Shown here: positions 22,235 to 33,632 of the stretch, in pieces
Numbering within the stretch: the first letter of the stretch is position 1
How the letters are laid out: every line of letters begins with the position of its first letter
NCBI RefSeq assembly: GCF_950295315.1
Contig: NC_080181.1
Location: 38,097,375-38,161,374, forward strand
DNA: 64,000 bases
Reading direction: 5' to 3'
Source: Erinaceus europaeus
Lineage: Eukaryota > Chordata > Mammalia > Eulipotyphla > Erinaceidae
Position numbers and translations under genes: made by a program
Notes under the pieces: generated by a model
Told to the model about the DNA's origin: nothing
Seen by the model: the letters and a program-made list of their open reading frames with translations, nothing else
Databases searched by the model: none

Positions 22235-23050
22235 TAAGGAACTACTTGTCTCTGCTTCTGCTGAATGATGGGGGTTGATGTTTGTCTTATTTCCGTGATC
22301 TTTGTTTGATAAGGCAATGCTTGTTTCACTTTAGAGCCTTGCTGACACTTAGACCTCAGCACTCTGACTTCAGTAGTTTCTCAGCATATAACTCAAGGAT
22401 ATTCTGTCCCCTCCTGCCATTTGTCTATAACTTACAGTTGGCTGCAGGGAACCTTTTAATGTTAGGTGCTGGGGTTCTTGGAAAACATTACATTAGAGAC
22501 TTGTAGGTGCCGCATCTGGTGGCGCATGTGTGTTACTCTGGGTGAGGCCTGGGCTTCATTGGATCCCCATCTGCAGGGTGGTGGTGAAGAGGCTGCCATG
22601 GTGCTGGAAGGTGGGAGGGAGATCTTATTGATTGGTGAAACAGTACTGTAAGTATCTCTTTTTCTCTCTTTTGCTCTGTCTTCCTCTCCCTTCTTAGTTT
22701 CTTTTCTAAATTAATCCAATAATGTGTTGAACTTACATTTTATTAAAGTTATATATGAGTGTAAAAGGTACCTTAAGACCTCTTAGTCTGTCATCTTGGC
22801 AGAATTAATACCACTAATTTACCTAATGTCAATAGGGGAAGAATGAAGAATGCTGGACTGTTTGCAGAACCAACATGTTTCTGGAGCAGAGTAGTGTTCA
22901 TGTTGTTACACAGTCATCTTTTTTACAATAAAATTTTGTGGGGAAGATAAGTGATCCTAATAATCTTCAACTATACATAAATTTAGCTTGCTGAAGGAAA
23001 ACTATAAGCTTGATAAAGTGAAGTGTTTTACAGTGTTATTTCATTTTTCA
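22235..23050. other. Unassigned intron sequence
   Basis: It contains a possible very degenerate SINE at about 22513-22700 (gcatctggtggcgcatgtgt, then a pyrimidine tract) and otherwise nothing recognisable. Confidence 0.4.
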
Positions 23051-23054
23051 TTTT

Positions 23055-23270
23055 AAAAATATGCTAAAAATATTTTTATTTATTTTGACTAGAGAGAGAC
23101 AAATTGGGCTGGGAGGAAAAGATGAAAAGGAAGTTTGAGTGAGAGAGACAGATGCAATACTGTTTTACCACTCATGAAGCTTCCCTTCTGCAGCTATGGA
23201 CTTGGGACTTGAGCCTGGGTCCTTCCACATTATAACATGTGTGGTCACTGCCACTGCTCTGCCGCTAAAA
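23055..23270 (-). repeat. Old SINE, family D
   Basis: On the - strand it shows a purine-rich tail, a core cactcatgaagcttcccttc and a gagcctgggtccttc B-box region, all diverged. Confidence 0.6.
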
Positions 23271-23539
23271 AGCATGCTTAATTATATATCTGGATTTTTT
23301 TTTTTACCACTTTGAATTTTATTCTGTTAAAAGTCATTGCTTTGGACTAGTTAACAGATGCAATATTCAAATATCTTTAAGATTTTCCTTTATTTTGTTT
23401 TAGACTGATACCACAGAATATATTTTTATAATTATATCTCACTAAATATAAATATATTTTGTTGCTAAAAGCACATATTAAGTTGTGTACATAAAATTTT
23501 GTGTATGCATACATACACAAATTACTTATATATCTGACT

Positions 23540-23758
23540 TTTAAAAAAATTTTTAATTATCTTTATTTATTTGATAGCAACAGCCAGATATTGAAAGGAA
23601 AGGGAGAGGTAGAGAGGAAGAGAGACAGAGACACATCTGCAGACCTGCTTCACCACTCATAAAGATTTCCCCCTATAGGTGGGGACCAGGGACTTTAACC
23701 CGGGTCCTTTAGCAGTGTAACATTTGCACTTAACCAGGTGCACCATCACCCAGCCTCT
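23540..23758 (-). repeat. tRNA-derived SINE, family A
   Basis: Nearly full-length - strand copy: cttaaccaggtgcaccatca head complement, ggtggggaccagggacttta, and a tail of TTTATTT type. Confidence 0.85.
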
Positions 23759-23854
23759 AGTTGCCTAACTTTTCTTTCAATCAGTAACAAAACAAAACAA
23801 AAGGTAATGCTACATTTAATTATTTTTTTCAAATTAAAAATCTGGATTATTAGG

Positions 23855-23973
23855 AGCTAGATGGTGATGTACCTGATAGAGTATGCACATTGCAGTGTTC
23901 AAGGACATGTCTTCAAACTCGTGGTCCCCACCTTCAGGGGGAAAAGCTTCATGAGTGGTGGAACAGTGTTGCA

Positions 23974-24007
<34 letters not shown>

Positions 24008-24092
24008 TGTGTGTCTCAGGATCCTTGTTTCTCTCTCTCCTTCCCCATTTATCTCTTCTCCCTCAATTTCTCTGTCTCTATCCAAAATAAAA
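23855..24092 (+). repeat. SINE family A carrying a (TG)n array
   Basis: This is a diverged family A SINE (agctagatggtgatgtacct; gggggaaaagcttcatgagt). Its central part has grown a TG microsatellite at about 23972-24014. Confidence 0.8.
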
Positions 24093-25045
24093 TTTTTATT
24101 TTATTTTATTTTATTTATAAAAAGGTAACACTGACAAAACCATAGGATCAGAAGGGTACAACTCCATACAATTCCCACAACCAGAACTCTGTATCCCATC
24201 CCCTCCCTTGATAGCTTTCCTATTCTTTAACCCTCTGAGAGTATGGACCCAAGGTCATTGTGGGATGCAGAAGGTGGAAGGTCTGGCTTCTATAATTTCT
24301 TCCCTGCTGAACATGGGCATTGACAGGTTGATCCATACTCCCAGCCTGCCTCTCCCTTTCCCTAGTGGGGTGAAGTTCTGGGAAATTGGAGCTCCAGGAC
24401 ACATTGGTGGAGTTATCTGTCCAGGGAAGTCTGGTTGGCATCATGCTAGCATCAGGAACCAGGTGGCTGAAAAGAGAGTTAATAAGCCAAACAAGTTGTT
24501 GACTAATCATGAACCTAAAGGCTGGAATAGTTCAGATGAAAAGTTGGGGGTTAGGGGATCTCCATTTTGTAGATAGCTAGTAGGCATATTTTAGTTAAAT
24601 TCCAAAGAACCTGTGGCTATACTAGTATTTTTTTTTTCCCCCTGAGCCTGAAATCTGATATGCAGGTGGATTCAAGTTATTGTCTGGAGAGATGATTTCA
24701 TGGCTGGAAAAAGGACCAGAAAGCTAGATCAGGGAAGAGAGTAGATCCCAAGTATGGGAAAGGTGTATACATATTGTTCACTGTAAACCCCTTCGATTTG
24801 ATCTGATTTGGGACCCATATTCAGCTTAGGAGCCTATGTGACCTCTGCATCCCTTTAGATCTGAGCTCACATTCTGTGGTCGTCAGTAGGAACGTTCCAA
24901 GCTGCCCCAATATCAGAACCCATCTTCCTTCAGTGTAGCATAGAGTATGTTGTCCAGCCTCCCTTCAGAGGATGGGACATTCTCTACCGTTGTTGATCCA
25001 AGTTGAGGGCAAGGTCCTATGGGGGTCCACACAAGTGTCTGTCAA
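24093..25045 (-). mobile_element. L1 3' UTR, long-UTR subfamily
   Basis: It runs from a TTTTATTTTATTTTA tail through ggatgcagaaggtggaaggt to a distal block (tctgagctcacattctgtgg) shared with 15890-16800. Confidence 0.75.
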
Positions 25046-25344
25046 AATAAAGTATTTTTAAACATCCGGGTTATTTTAGTAAAATTTGGACAACTATTAG
25101 TCATAGTTTCCTAACGGGATGATTTTACGGTGACAGTGGCAGTTTCTGGAGACATTTTTGGTTATTGTAATATGTTTGATGGAGGGGAGGTCACATCTGG
25201 TGGGTAGAAGTCAGCTTGCTGATAAACAGCCTACAGGTCAGGTCTCAGTCAAAGAATGATTCTGTTCCTAACTCCAACAGTACACAGAATAGATACTGCT
25301 TTATGATTTCACTGATATACTAGCAAATTTAATAGAAAACTGTG

Positions 25345-25556
25345 GTGGGGCCAGGTGGTGGTGCTCCTGGTTGAACATACATGTTACAATGTGCAAGGAT
25401 TAGGTTCGAGCCCCTAGTATCCACCAGCAGGGGGAAAGCTTTGCAATTGGTGACGCAGAACTGCAGGTGTCTCTTCCACTTCCTCTCCCTCTCTATCTTC
25501 TCCCTTCCCTCTCAATTTCTGGATGTCTCTATCAAATAAATAAAGATAAAAAAAGT
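25345..25556 (+). repeat. tRNA-derived SINE, family A (L1 target)
   Basis: A complete family A SINE (gccaggtggtggtgctcctg ... ctctatcaaataaataaaga). The complete L1 inserted at the end of its A-rich tail. Confidence 0.88.
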
Positions 25557-26776
25557 AATCTTTTTTTTAAATTTTTTATTTAAGAAAGGATTAGTGAACA
25601 AAAGCATAAGGTAGGAGGGGTACAACTCCACACAATTCCCACCACCCAATCCCCATAACCCACCCCCTCCCATGGTAGCTTTCCCATTCTCTATCCCTCT
25701 GGGAGCATGGACCCAGGGTCGTTGAGGGTTGCAGAAGGTAGAAGGTCTGGATTTTGTAATTGCTTCCCCGCTGAACATGGGCGTTGACTGGTCGGTCCAT
25801 ACCCCCAGTCTGCCTCTCTCTTTCCCTAGTAGGGTGTGACTCTGGGGAAGCTGAGCTCCAGGACATATTGGTGGGGTCTTCAATCCAGGGAAGCCTAGCC
25901 AGCATCCTGGTGGCATCTGGAACCTGGTGATTGAAAAGAGAGTTAACATATGAAGCCAAACAATTTGTTGAGCAATCATGGATCCCAAGCTTGGAATAGT
26001 GGAGAGGAAGTGTTAGGGAGGTACTCACTGCAAACTCTAGTGTAGTCCTGCTTACAGGTATATATTTTGCAGTAGTTTATGGATACGTGTGCACATAAGC
26101 TCTCTCTCACAGAAACTGGTGTATATCTAGGTTATGGGACTTTGTTAGAAAGTGAACTACCTGAGATGAAATTAGAGTGTACTATTAAAGGAAAGGTCTC
26201 ACCCGAGTAATGAAGCTGAAGGGTTGTCATTCCACACGTGAAGTCTCTGGATACATTCTGTGGTGAAGCATGTTGAGGTAGCAATCGTTGCTTTGGTTAG
26301 ATTGTGATCGGCAGATGCAATGTTATTTGGTTTGGATTGGGAGATGCATACGGGAAAGTGGGCCCTATCCAAGGGTTCCAGGACTGGGGGAAGTAGGGGC
26401 TCTATAGTGAATATGTGAGGTTCCTGCTGTCTTAGGGTTCAAAAAGACAATCGATAGTTAATATTATCATCACATTATTTGTTAATTGGGTTACCTTTGA
26501 AAAGTCCCTTTGTTATGGTTTGCTGGAAAGTACCCAGTATCTTGTATATAGCTGTGCTATTGGAAGCTTCTAATCTACTTGGTCTAGGCTTTTGAGAGAG
26601 TCCGCATATCAAATACATAGCCTATATATTAAAAAGATTCAGTTTGTCTTTTGAGAAACTTTGAGACATACAATTGATTTCCCCCTCTCATATTAATTAA
26701 CTACTGATTTATATGTCTACATTTTGCTAGGAGTGTACATAAACACCATTCCCACCACAAAAAGACTGTGACCCAT

Positions 26777-26800
26777 CCCTCCCGCCCACTCCCACCCCCC
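26777..26800 (-). other. G-rich tract in L1 3' UTR (possible G-quadruplex)
   Basis: The - strand has five or more G-runs of three or more in 24 bases (gggtgggagtgggcgggagg within it). G-rich 3' UTR tracts that can form quadruplexes are known in mammalian L1s. A weaker equivalent occurs in the L1 at 36960-39300 (about 38092-38120). Confidence 0.6.
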
Positions 26801-26910
26801 ACTGGCCCAGGAAGCTACATGCCTACCCCTCACCACTGGGTTTTTACTTTGGTGCCCTACTTACAATTTGATCAGGTCCTGCTTTTAGTTTCCCTTTCAG
26901 ATCTTCTTAG

Positions 26911-29900
26911 TCAGCTTCTGTTGATGAGTGGGATCATCCCATAGTCATCTTTATCTTTCTGACTTAGTTCACTTAACATAATTCCTTCTAGCTCTGTCCA
27001 AGATGGGTCAGAGAAGGTGGGTTCATTGTTCTTGATAGCTGCATAGTATTCCATTGTGTATATATACCACAGCTTTCTCAGCCACTCATCTGGTGTTGGG
27101 CACCTGGGTTGCTTCCAGGTTTTAGCTATTATGAATTGTGCTGCTATGAACATAGGAGTACACACCTCTTTTTGGTTGGGTGTTATGGAGTCCTTGGGGT
27201 ATAACCCCAGGAGAGGAATTATTGGGTCATATGGAAGGTCCATGTCTAGCCTTCTGAGAGTTTTCCAGACTGCTCTCCACAGAGGCTGTACCAATTTACA
27301 TTCCCACCAGCAACGTAAAAGGGTTCCTCTGTCCCCACATCCTCTCCAGCATTTGTTGCTGCTGTCCTTTTTGATGTATGCCATTCTTACAGGAGTGAGG
27401 TGGTATCTTAGTGTTGTCTTGATTTGCATTTCTCTGATAACCAGTGACCTAGAGCAGTTTTTCATATGTTTGTTAGCCTTTTGGATCTCCTCTGTGGTGA
27501 ATGTTTTGTTCATTTCCTCTGCCGATTTTTGGATGGGGTCATTTGCTTTTTTGCGGCTAAGTTTGCTGAGCTCTTTATATATTTTGGTGATTAGTTTCTT
27601 GTCTGATGTCTGGCATGTGAAGATCTTCTCCCATTCTGTGAGGGGTCTCTCTGTTTGTTTAATAGTTTCTTTGGATGTGCAGAAGCTTTTCAATTTGATG
27701 TAGTCCCATTGGTTTGTTTCTTCTATGGTCTTCCTTGCAATTGGGTTTGATTCATCAAAGATGCCCTTGAGGTGTATGTGGGAAAGTGTTTTACCAATGT
27801 TTTCCTCTAAGTATTTGATTGTTTCTGGTCTGACATCTAGGTCTTTGATCCATTTGGAGTTGATTTTTATTTCTGGTGAGATAAAATGGTTCAATTTCAT
27901 TCTTCTGCATGTTTCAACCCAGTTTTCCCAGCACCATTTATTGAAGAGAGCCTCCTTTTTCCATTTAATCCTTTGGGCCCCCTTATCAAAGATTAGATGC
28001 CCATAGGTGTTGGGATTTACTTCTGGGCTTTCAGTTCTGTTCCACTGGTCTGTATGCCTATTTTTGTTCCAGTACCATGCTGTTTTGACGATGATGGCTT
28101 TATAATATAGTTTAAGGTCTGGGAGTGTGATGCCTCCATTTCTGTTTCTTTTCCTTAAGATGGTTTTGGCAATTCTAGGTGTTTTCAGGTTCCAGATAAA
28201 TGATTGTAGTGTTTGTTCTATTCTCTTAAAGAAGCCTGGTGGAACTTTGATGGGTATTGCATTAAATTTGTATATGGCTCTGGGGAGAATATTCATTTTG
28301 ATGATATTTATTCTTCCAATCCATGAGCATGGGATATCTTTCCATTTCTTGGTATCAGTTTCTATCTCCTTGAGTAGCGACTCATAGTTTTCAGTATACA
28401 AGTCTTTCACTTCTTTGGTCAACTTTATTCCTAGGTATTTGATTGATTTTGCTGAAACAGTAAATGGGAGTGATTTCTGGATGTCTTCTTCTTCAGATTT
28501 AGTGTTTGCATAAAGAAATGCCACTGATTTTTGTACATTGATTTTGTAGCCTGATACCTTGCTATATTGCCTAACAACTTCCAGTAATTTTCTACTGGAT
28601 TCTTTAGGTCTTTCTATGTATACTATCATATCATCTGCAAATAGTGAGAGCTTGACTTCTTCCCTTCCAATCTGTATTCCTTTGATTTCTTTCTCTTGCC
28701 TGATGGCTATGGCAAGAACTTCCAATACTATGTTGAAGAGTAACGGTGACAGTGGGCAGCCCTGTCTAGTCCCCGATCTGAGGGGGAATGCTTTCAGCTT
28801 CTGTCCATTGAGTATGATGTTGGCTGTAGGTTTGCTATATATAGACTCCACTATCTTGAGGAATTTCCCATCTATTCCCATTTTTTGTAGAGTTTTGAGC
28901 ATGAATGGGTGTTGGATTTTGTCAAAGGCTTTTTCTGCATCTATTGAGATAATCATGTGGTTTTTGGCTTTGCTTTTATTGATGTGATGAATGACATTGA
29001 TTGATTTACGGATGTTGAACCAGCCTTGCATTCCTGGGATGAATCCCACTTGGTCATGATGAACAATCTTTTTGATGTATTGCTGTATCCAGTTGGCCAA
29101 GATCTTGTTTAATATTTTGGCATCTATGTTCATCAGAGATATTGGTCTGTAGTTTTCCTTTTTTGTTCTGTCCCTATCAGCTTTTGGTATCAGGGTGATG
29201 TTGGCTTCATAAAAGGTGGAAGGGAGTATTCCTGTTTCTTCAATCTTATGGAATAGCTTAAGAAGTATGGGTATTAACTGTTTCCTGAAAGTTTTGTAGA
29301 ATTCATTTGTGAAGCCATCTGGTCCAGGACTTTTGTTGCTGGGGAGATTCTTAATAACGGTTTCAATTTCTTTGTCTGTGATTGGTGCATTTAGATTTTG
29401 TAGTTCTTCTTGGTTCAGTTTTGGAAGTGCATAGGTTTCTAGGAATTGTTCCATTTCTTCCAGATTCTCTAGCTTGGTGACATATAGTTCTTTATAGAAG
29501 TTTCACAGAATTCTCTGGATTTCTGTGGTGTCAGTTGTGATATCTCCTGCATCATTTACAATTCTATTAATTTGAGTCTTCTCTCTTTTTTGTTTGTGAG
29601 TCTGGCTAGGGGTTTGTCAATTTTGTTTAATCTTTCAAAGAACCAACATTTGGCTTCATTGATCTTTTGTATGGTTCTTTTATTTTCGATGTTGTTTATT
29701 TCTGCTCTAACTTTAGTGATTTCTGTCCTTCTGGTTGCTTTAGGGTTCCTTTGTTCCTCTTCCTCTAAGTCCTTGAGGTGTGTAGTAAGGTCGTTCATTT
29801 GGGCTTCTTCTTGGTGTTTAATATGTGATTGTATGGCTATAAGTTTCCCTCTCAGTACTGCTTTCGCTGTGTCCCAAATATTTTGATAGGTTGTGTCTTC

Positions 29901-30734
29901 ATTTTCATTAGTTTCCAGGAACATTTGAATTTCCTGTTTGAGTGAGTCTCTGACCCAGTGGTTCTTAAGGAGCATGTTGTTTAGTTTCCAAATTCTATGT
30001 CTTTTAATAATTTTCCGTTTGTTGTTAAAAGTTAGTTTTACTCCACTGTGGTCTGAGAAGATACTTGGGATGATTTCAATGCTCTTGAATTTATTGATGC
30101 TGTCTTTGTGGCCTAACATGTGGTCTATCCTTGAGTATGTGTTGTGTGGAGTTGAAAAGAAGGTGTATTACAGTTTTTTGGGGTGGAGGAGTCTTAAAAT
30201 GTCCAAGAGGTCTAGTCTGTCAATCTCTTCATTCAATTCTCTTGTATCTTTATTGGTTCTCTGCTTTGTTGATCTGTCTAAGTGTGAGAGTGGGGTATTG
30301 AAGTCTCCCACTATTATTGTATTACTATTGATGTATTTTTGAAATTCTTTCAATAGGTGTTTAATGTATTTAGATGGTCCCTCGTTGGGTGCATAGATGT
30401 TAATAATTGTTAAGTCTTCTTGGCTGATTGATCCTCTAATCATTATGTAATGTCCTTGCCTATCTTTTATTACTTTATTTAATTTAAAATCTATCGTGTC
30501 TGAGATGAGAATGGCTGTTCCTGCCCTTTTTTGTGGACCGTTAGCCTGTATGATAGTTTTCCATCCTTTCACTTTAAGTCTGCGTTTATCTTGTTGTGAC
30601 AGATGGGATTCTTGCAAGCAGCATATGGTTGGGTTATGTTTTCTGATCCATCTCCCCACCCTGTGCCTTTTGATGGGTGAGTTTAAGCCATTGACATTTG
30701 TTGATATTATGGATTTAATGTATTGTAGTGCCAT
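26911..30734 (-). pseudogene. L1 ORF2 endonuclease/reverse transcriptase, three lesions
   Basis: ORF2p nicks DNA and reverse-transcribes L1 RNA at the target. The 3,824-bp region would give about 1,274 codons, the usual length. The endonuclease part (30734 down) has STNVNGLNSPIKR, CCLQESHL, VGDFNTPLS and SDHSGVKL. The reverse transcriptase has [37 protein letters not shown] and the catalytic FADD at 28630-28641. The C-terminal part has the Cys-rich segment ([18 protein letters not shown]). Lesions: TAA at 30168-30170, a single-base frameshift at about 29575-29600, and TGA at 29503-29505. From 29454 to 26911 the frame is open for 847 residues. In the Cys motif the usual His before CWWEC is Arg. 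It cannot make full-length ORF2p. Confidence 0.9.
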
Positions 30735-30792
30735 TGTTCTAAAAAAATTTGTTTACTCTGATATATTACAAGTATTATAGTGATGTTCTTGT

Positions 30793-31707
30793 TTATAAGA
30801 GGTCTTTTAGTACCTCTTTCAGGGCCGGCTTGGTGATAGTTGCCTCCTTTAACTGTTGTTTGTCTAAGAAGGTTTTGATCCCTCCATCTAGCTTGAATGA
30901 AAGTCTAGCAGGATATATTATCCTTGGTTGAAACCCTTTTTCATTCAGGGCTCGATAGATATCTTGCCACCCCCTTCTGGCTTTTAGAGTTTGAGTTGAG
31001 AAATCTGCGGAAAGTCTTATGGGTTTTCCCCTGTATGTGACTTTTTGTTTCTCTCTTGCAGCCTTTAGGATCCTTTCTTTATCCTTACTTCTTCTCATTG
31101 TGACTATGATGTGTCTTGGTGTTTTCAGGTCTGGGTTGATTCTGTTTGGTACTCTCTGGGCCTCTTGCACCTTGATATCCTTTCTGTTATTCAGGTCTGG
31201 GAAATTTTCTTGTATTATTTCCTCTAGAATGTTTGCTTCCCCTTCCTCTCTTTCTTCCTCTGGCAGGCCAATTATACGAATGTTACTTCTTTTGAGATCA
31301 TCCCATATGTCTCTGTTGTTGTTTTCAGTGTCTCTCAATCTCTTTTTAAGCTCTTTCACCTCTTTCTTAGTTTTCTCTAACTCATCCTCTGTCTGACTAA
31401 TTCTGTTTTCTGCTTCTGTTAGTCTGCTTTCCCTTGCCTCAGCTTCTTTCTTCATTACAGCTATTTCAGCTTTCAGTTCTCTAATTGTCTCAAGATAATC
31501 AGTATTTTCCTTGGGGGTCTCAACTGTTGTTTCCCTAATACTGCCATTCCTTTCCTCCAATGTTGTTTTCATTTTTGTGATTAATAAGTTTATTATTGCT
31601 TGCATACTTTTCTTATCTATGGTTACTTCTGACTGATTTGTGGTTTCTTCTGGGCTCTTGTCTTCATTCATTGGGGTAGCAGTTTTATTTGTTTTTAATC
31701 TACCCAT
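30793..31707 (-). CDS. L1 ORF1 protein, intact (304 aa)
   Basis: ORF1p is the trimeric RNA-binding chaperone that packages L1 RNA in the cytoplasm. The frame is uninterrupted from ATG (31705-31707). Residues about 45 to 135 form a long heptad-rich coiled coil (MKTTLEERNGSIRETTVETP, then LKKRLRDTENNNRDIWDDLK). This is followed by the RRM-like domain opening with NIRIIGLPEEEREEG and the C-terminal domain with TPRHIIVTMRRSKDKERIL, RGKPIRLSADFS and ARLSFKLDGGIKTF. At 304 residues it is somewhat shorter than the human protein (338). ORF2 starts 58 bp downstream. It may be translatable, although it belongs to a transposon and not to the host gene. Confidence 0.92.
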   Translation of the reverse strand: MGRLKTNKTATPMNEDKSPEETTNQSEVTIDKKSMQAIINLLITKMKTTLEERNGSIRETTVETPKENTDYLETIRELKAEIAVMKKEAEARESRLTEAENRISQTEDELEKTKKEVKELKKRLRDTENNNRDIWDDLKRSNIRIIGLPEEEREEGEANILEEIIQENFPDLNNRKDIKVQEAQRVPNRINPDLKTPRHIIVTMRRSKDKERILKAAREKQKVTYRGKPIRLSADFSTQTLKARRGWQDIYRALNEKGFQPRIIYPARLSFKLDGGIKTFLDKQQLKEATITKPALKEVLKDLL

Positions 31708-32242
31708 TTTTTATTTATTTATGTGTTTCTCTCTTTTTTTTTTTTAATGCTCTGTTGTTCCTCAGTTGTTGTGTTTTGAGCACAAGTAACACTGTACTAA
31801 ATACCTTTATGACAATTGCACTCACCAACCTCCGGAATTACAGTAGCAACTGAAGTAAGTATTGAAGTAGTTTAATCGTTACCAGTTAGCCAAACAATTT
31901 CTCCAGTCCGTGAAAAAATAGTAACCAAATCCCAGTGAAGAAAGAGAAAAGAAAGAGAGGATAGCAAGAATAGACAGTTATGCAAATCTACTATCCAGTG
32001 TATATTCTAGGGGTAACAAGAGTGTAAAGGGAACTAGAGCAGAGATACACACATAGAGAGTCCACTCTGGGTCAGATTTCTTCCCCAAAGTAATTCACAA
32101 ATTCAGAAAGGCAAAGAAGAAAGAAGTGTATGACAAGATAAAAAAAAAAAAAAAGAGAGAGATAAGAGAGAGAAAAGGGAGAAGATAAGAAGAAGGGTTG
32201 TAATTAAAGAGCAGTGCGAGGAACTTCCCAAATGTGTATCAG

Positions 32243-32275
<33 letters not shown>

Positions 32276-32999
32276 CCCTGTTTGGTGGTATGGGGTATCC
32301 TGCTAGTAGCTGGTCCCAGGCACTGCTTATGGGGGGGGGGTGGCGGGAAGGATGTATGCTTGAAAATTAAAAGGAAGAAAAAATAATTTTTTTCCCCCTA
32401 TTCTAATTCTTAACCCAAATTAAGTTATAGACAGCTCCTTGGTGTCACTGCTATGGCCCCTTATTGGCTGGCCTGCTAAAGGCAGAAAATCCTATTGTTT
32501 ACACGAGATGTGTCCGGAGCTCAAAGGCTAGCCGCTTCTCAGTCCGCCATCTTCTGGGAAACCCCCCCCTCCAGACTTTTTAAAAGGATTTCTCAAAAAT
32601 GAAAACTAGCTCCAAGTCCTTTGATCCAATGAGAGCTATACTCAAGAAGTCTTTGGATCCGCCCTCAGGGTCACGGTGGACCCTGGAGACTCGCAAGAGG
32701 AAGCCCCCGAGCTAAAGTGCTCTCTCCGGGTCCTCTGCCAGCCGCGCTCTGCAACCGGCGGAGGAGCCGCCTTCCTGGGCGGGCGGAGGACAATGCCCAG
32801 CGCACTCGCCTTGCCCGGCGCCCTGGGAATTCTGGAGCCCCGCTAGTCCGTGTCACCTTTACTCTAATTCTTAACCCAAATTAAATTGTACTCACTTTTT
32901 GGTGTCACCCCTTATTAACTGGCCTGATAAAGGCAGAAAATCCTACCGTTGCTGACGATGAGGTCAGAGCGCTCGCAGTCCGCCATCTTCCTCTCCCCC
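31708..32999 (-). promoter_or_regulatory. L1 5' UTR with duplicated promoter-like unit
   Basis: The element begins with gaagatggcggactgcgagc (complement of 32976-32990 and on). About 436 bp further in, the same motif gaagatggcggactg recurs (complement of 32540-32554). Each is followed by a matching block (aggattttctgcctttatca type at about 32906-32949 and 32456-32500, then an A/T block at 32858-32882 and 32398-32425). A GC- and CpG-rich segment at about 32640-32855 separates them. By analogy with known L1s this region should hold the internal RNA polymerase II promoter. Activity is inferred only. Confidence 0.75.
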
Positions 33000-33119
33000 A
33001 AAAGTAATCTTTTTTTAAAAAGAAAATTTTGATAAAAGGGTCACTATTTTGGCTCCACAACAAATCACTCTACATGTGGGTAGGGACATTCTACTCATAG
33101 TTAAAAATGGCTAACTTTA

Positions 33120-33620
33120 AAATATAACTAAAGTATGCCTATTAGCTCTCTACAAAATGGAGTACCCCTCATCTCTTCATCTGCACTATTCCAGCCTTTA
33201 GGTTCATGATTGTTCAACAATTTGTTTGGCTTTGTATGTTAACTCTCTTTTCAGCCACCAGGTTCCAGATGCCAGCATGATGCCGACCAGACTTACCTGG
33301 ATAGACAACCCTACCAATGCTCCTTGGAGCTCCGCTTCCCCAGAGCCCTTCCCCACTAGGGAAAGAGAGAGGCAAACTGGGAGTATGTATGGATCGACCT
33401 GTCAATGCCCATGTTCAGTGGGGAAGCAATTACAGAAGCCAGACCTTTCACCTTCTGCATCCTAGAATGACCTTGGGTCCATACTTCCAGAGGGTTAAAG
33501 AATAGGAAAGCTCTCTGGATAGGGGATGGGATATGGAGTTCTGGTTGTGGGAATTGTGTGGAGTTGTACCCTTCTTATCCTATGGTTTTGTCAATATTTC
33601 CTTTTTATAAATTAAAAAAG
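33120..33620 (+). mobile_element. 5'-truncated L1 (3' UTR only, 501 bp)
   Basis: It is flanked by a perfect 12-bp TSD, tggctaacttta (33108-33119 and 33621-33632). It carries an L1 3' UTR (agccaccaggttccagatgc ... ggatgggatatggagttctg) and an A-rich tail. Confidence 0.92.
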
Positions 33621-33632
33621 TGGCTAACTTTA

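Larger units (their letters stand above)
25568..32999 (-). mobile_element. Complete L1 (LINE-1), 7.4 kb
   Basis: This is a full-length L1 on the - strand, flanked by a perfect 17-bp TSD, aaaagtaatcttttttt (25551-25567 and 33000-33016). The layout from its 5' end is: 5' UTR 31708-32999 with a duplicated unit, ORF1 30793-31707, a 58-bp spacer, ORF2 30734 down to 26911, and a 1.34-kb 3' UTR with an A-rich end. The insertion point is the A-rich tail of a SINE. It is young by its intact ORF1 and TSD but ORF2 is disabled. Confidence 0.95.

Noticed and set aside
27056..27703. 215-residue open frame on the + strand
   Set aside because: It is antisense to the open part of L1 ORF2 and mirrors its codon pattern. 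No independent protein family features.
32640..32860. CpG island and promoter of a host gene
   Set aside because: It lies inside the 5' UTR of the complete L1, between its two repeated start units, and within the L1 TSD pair.
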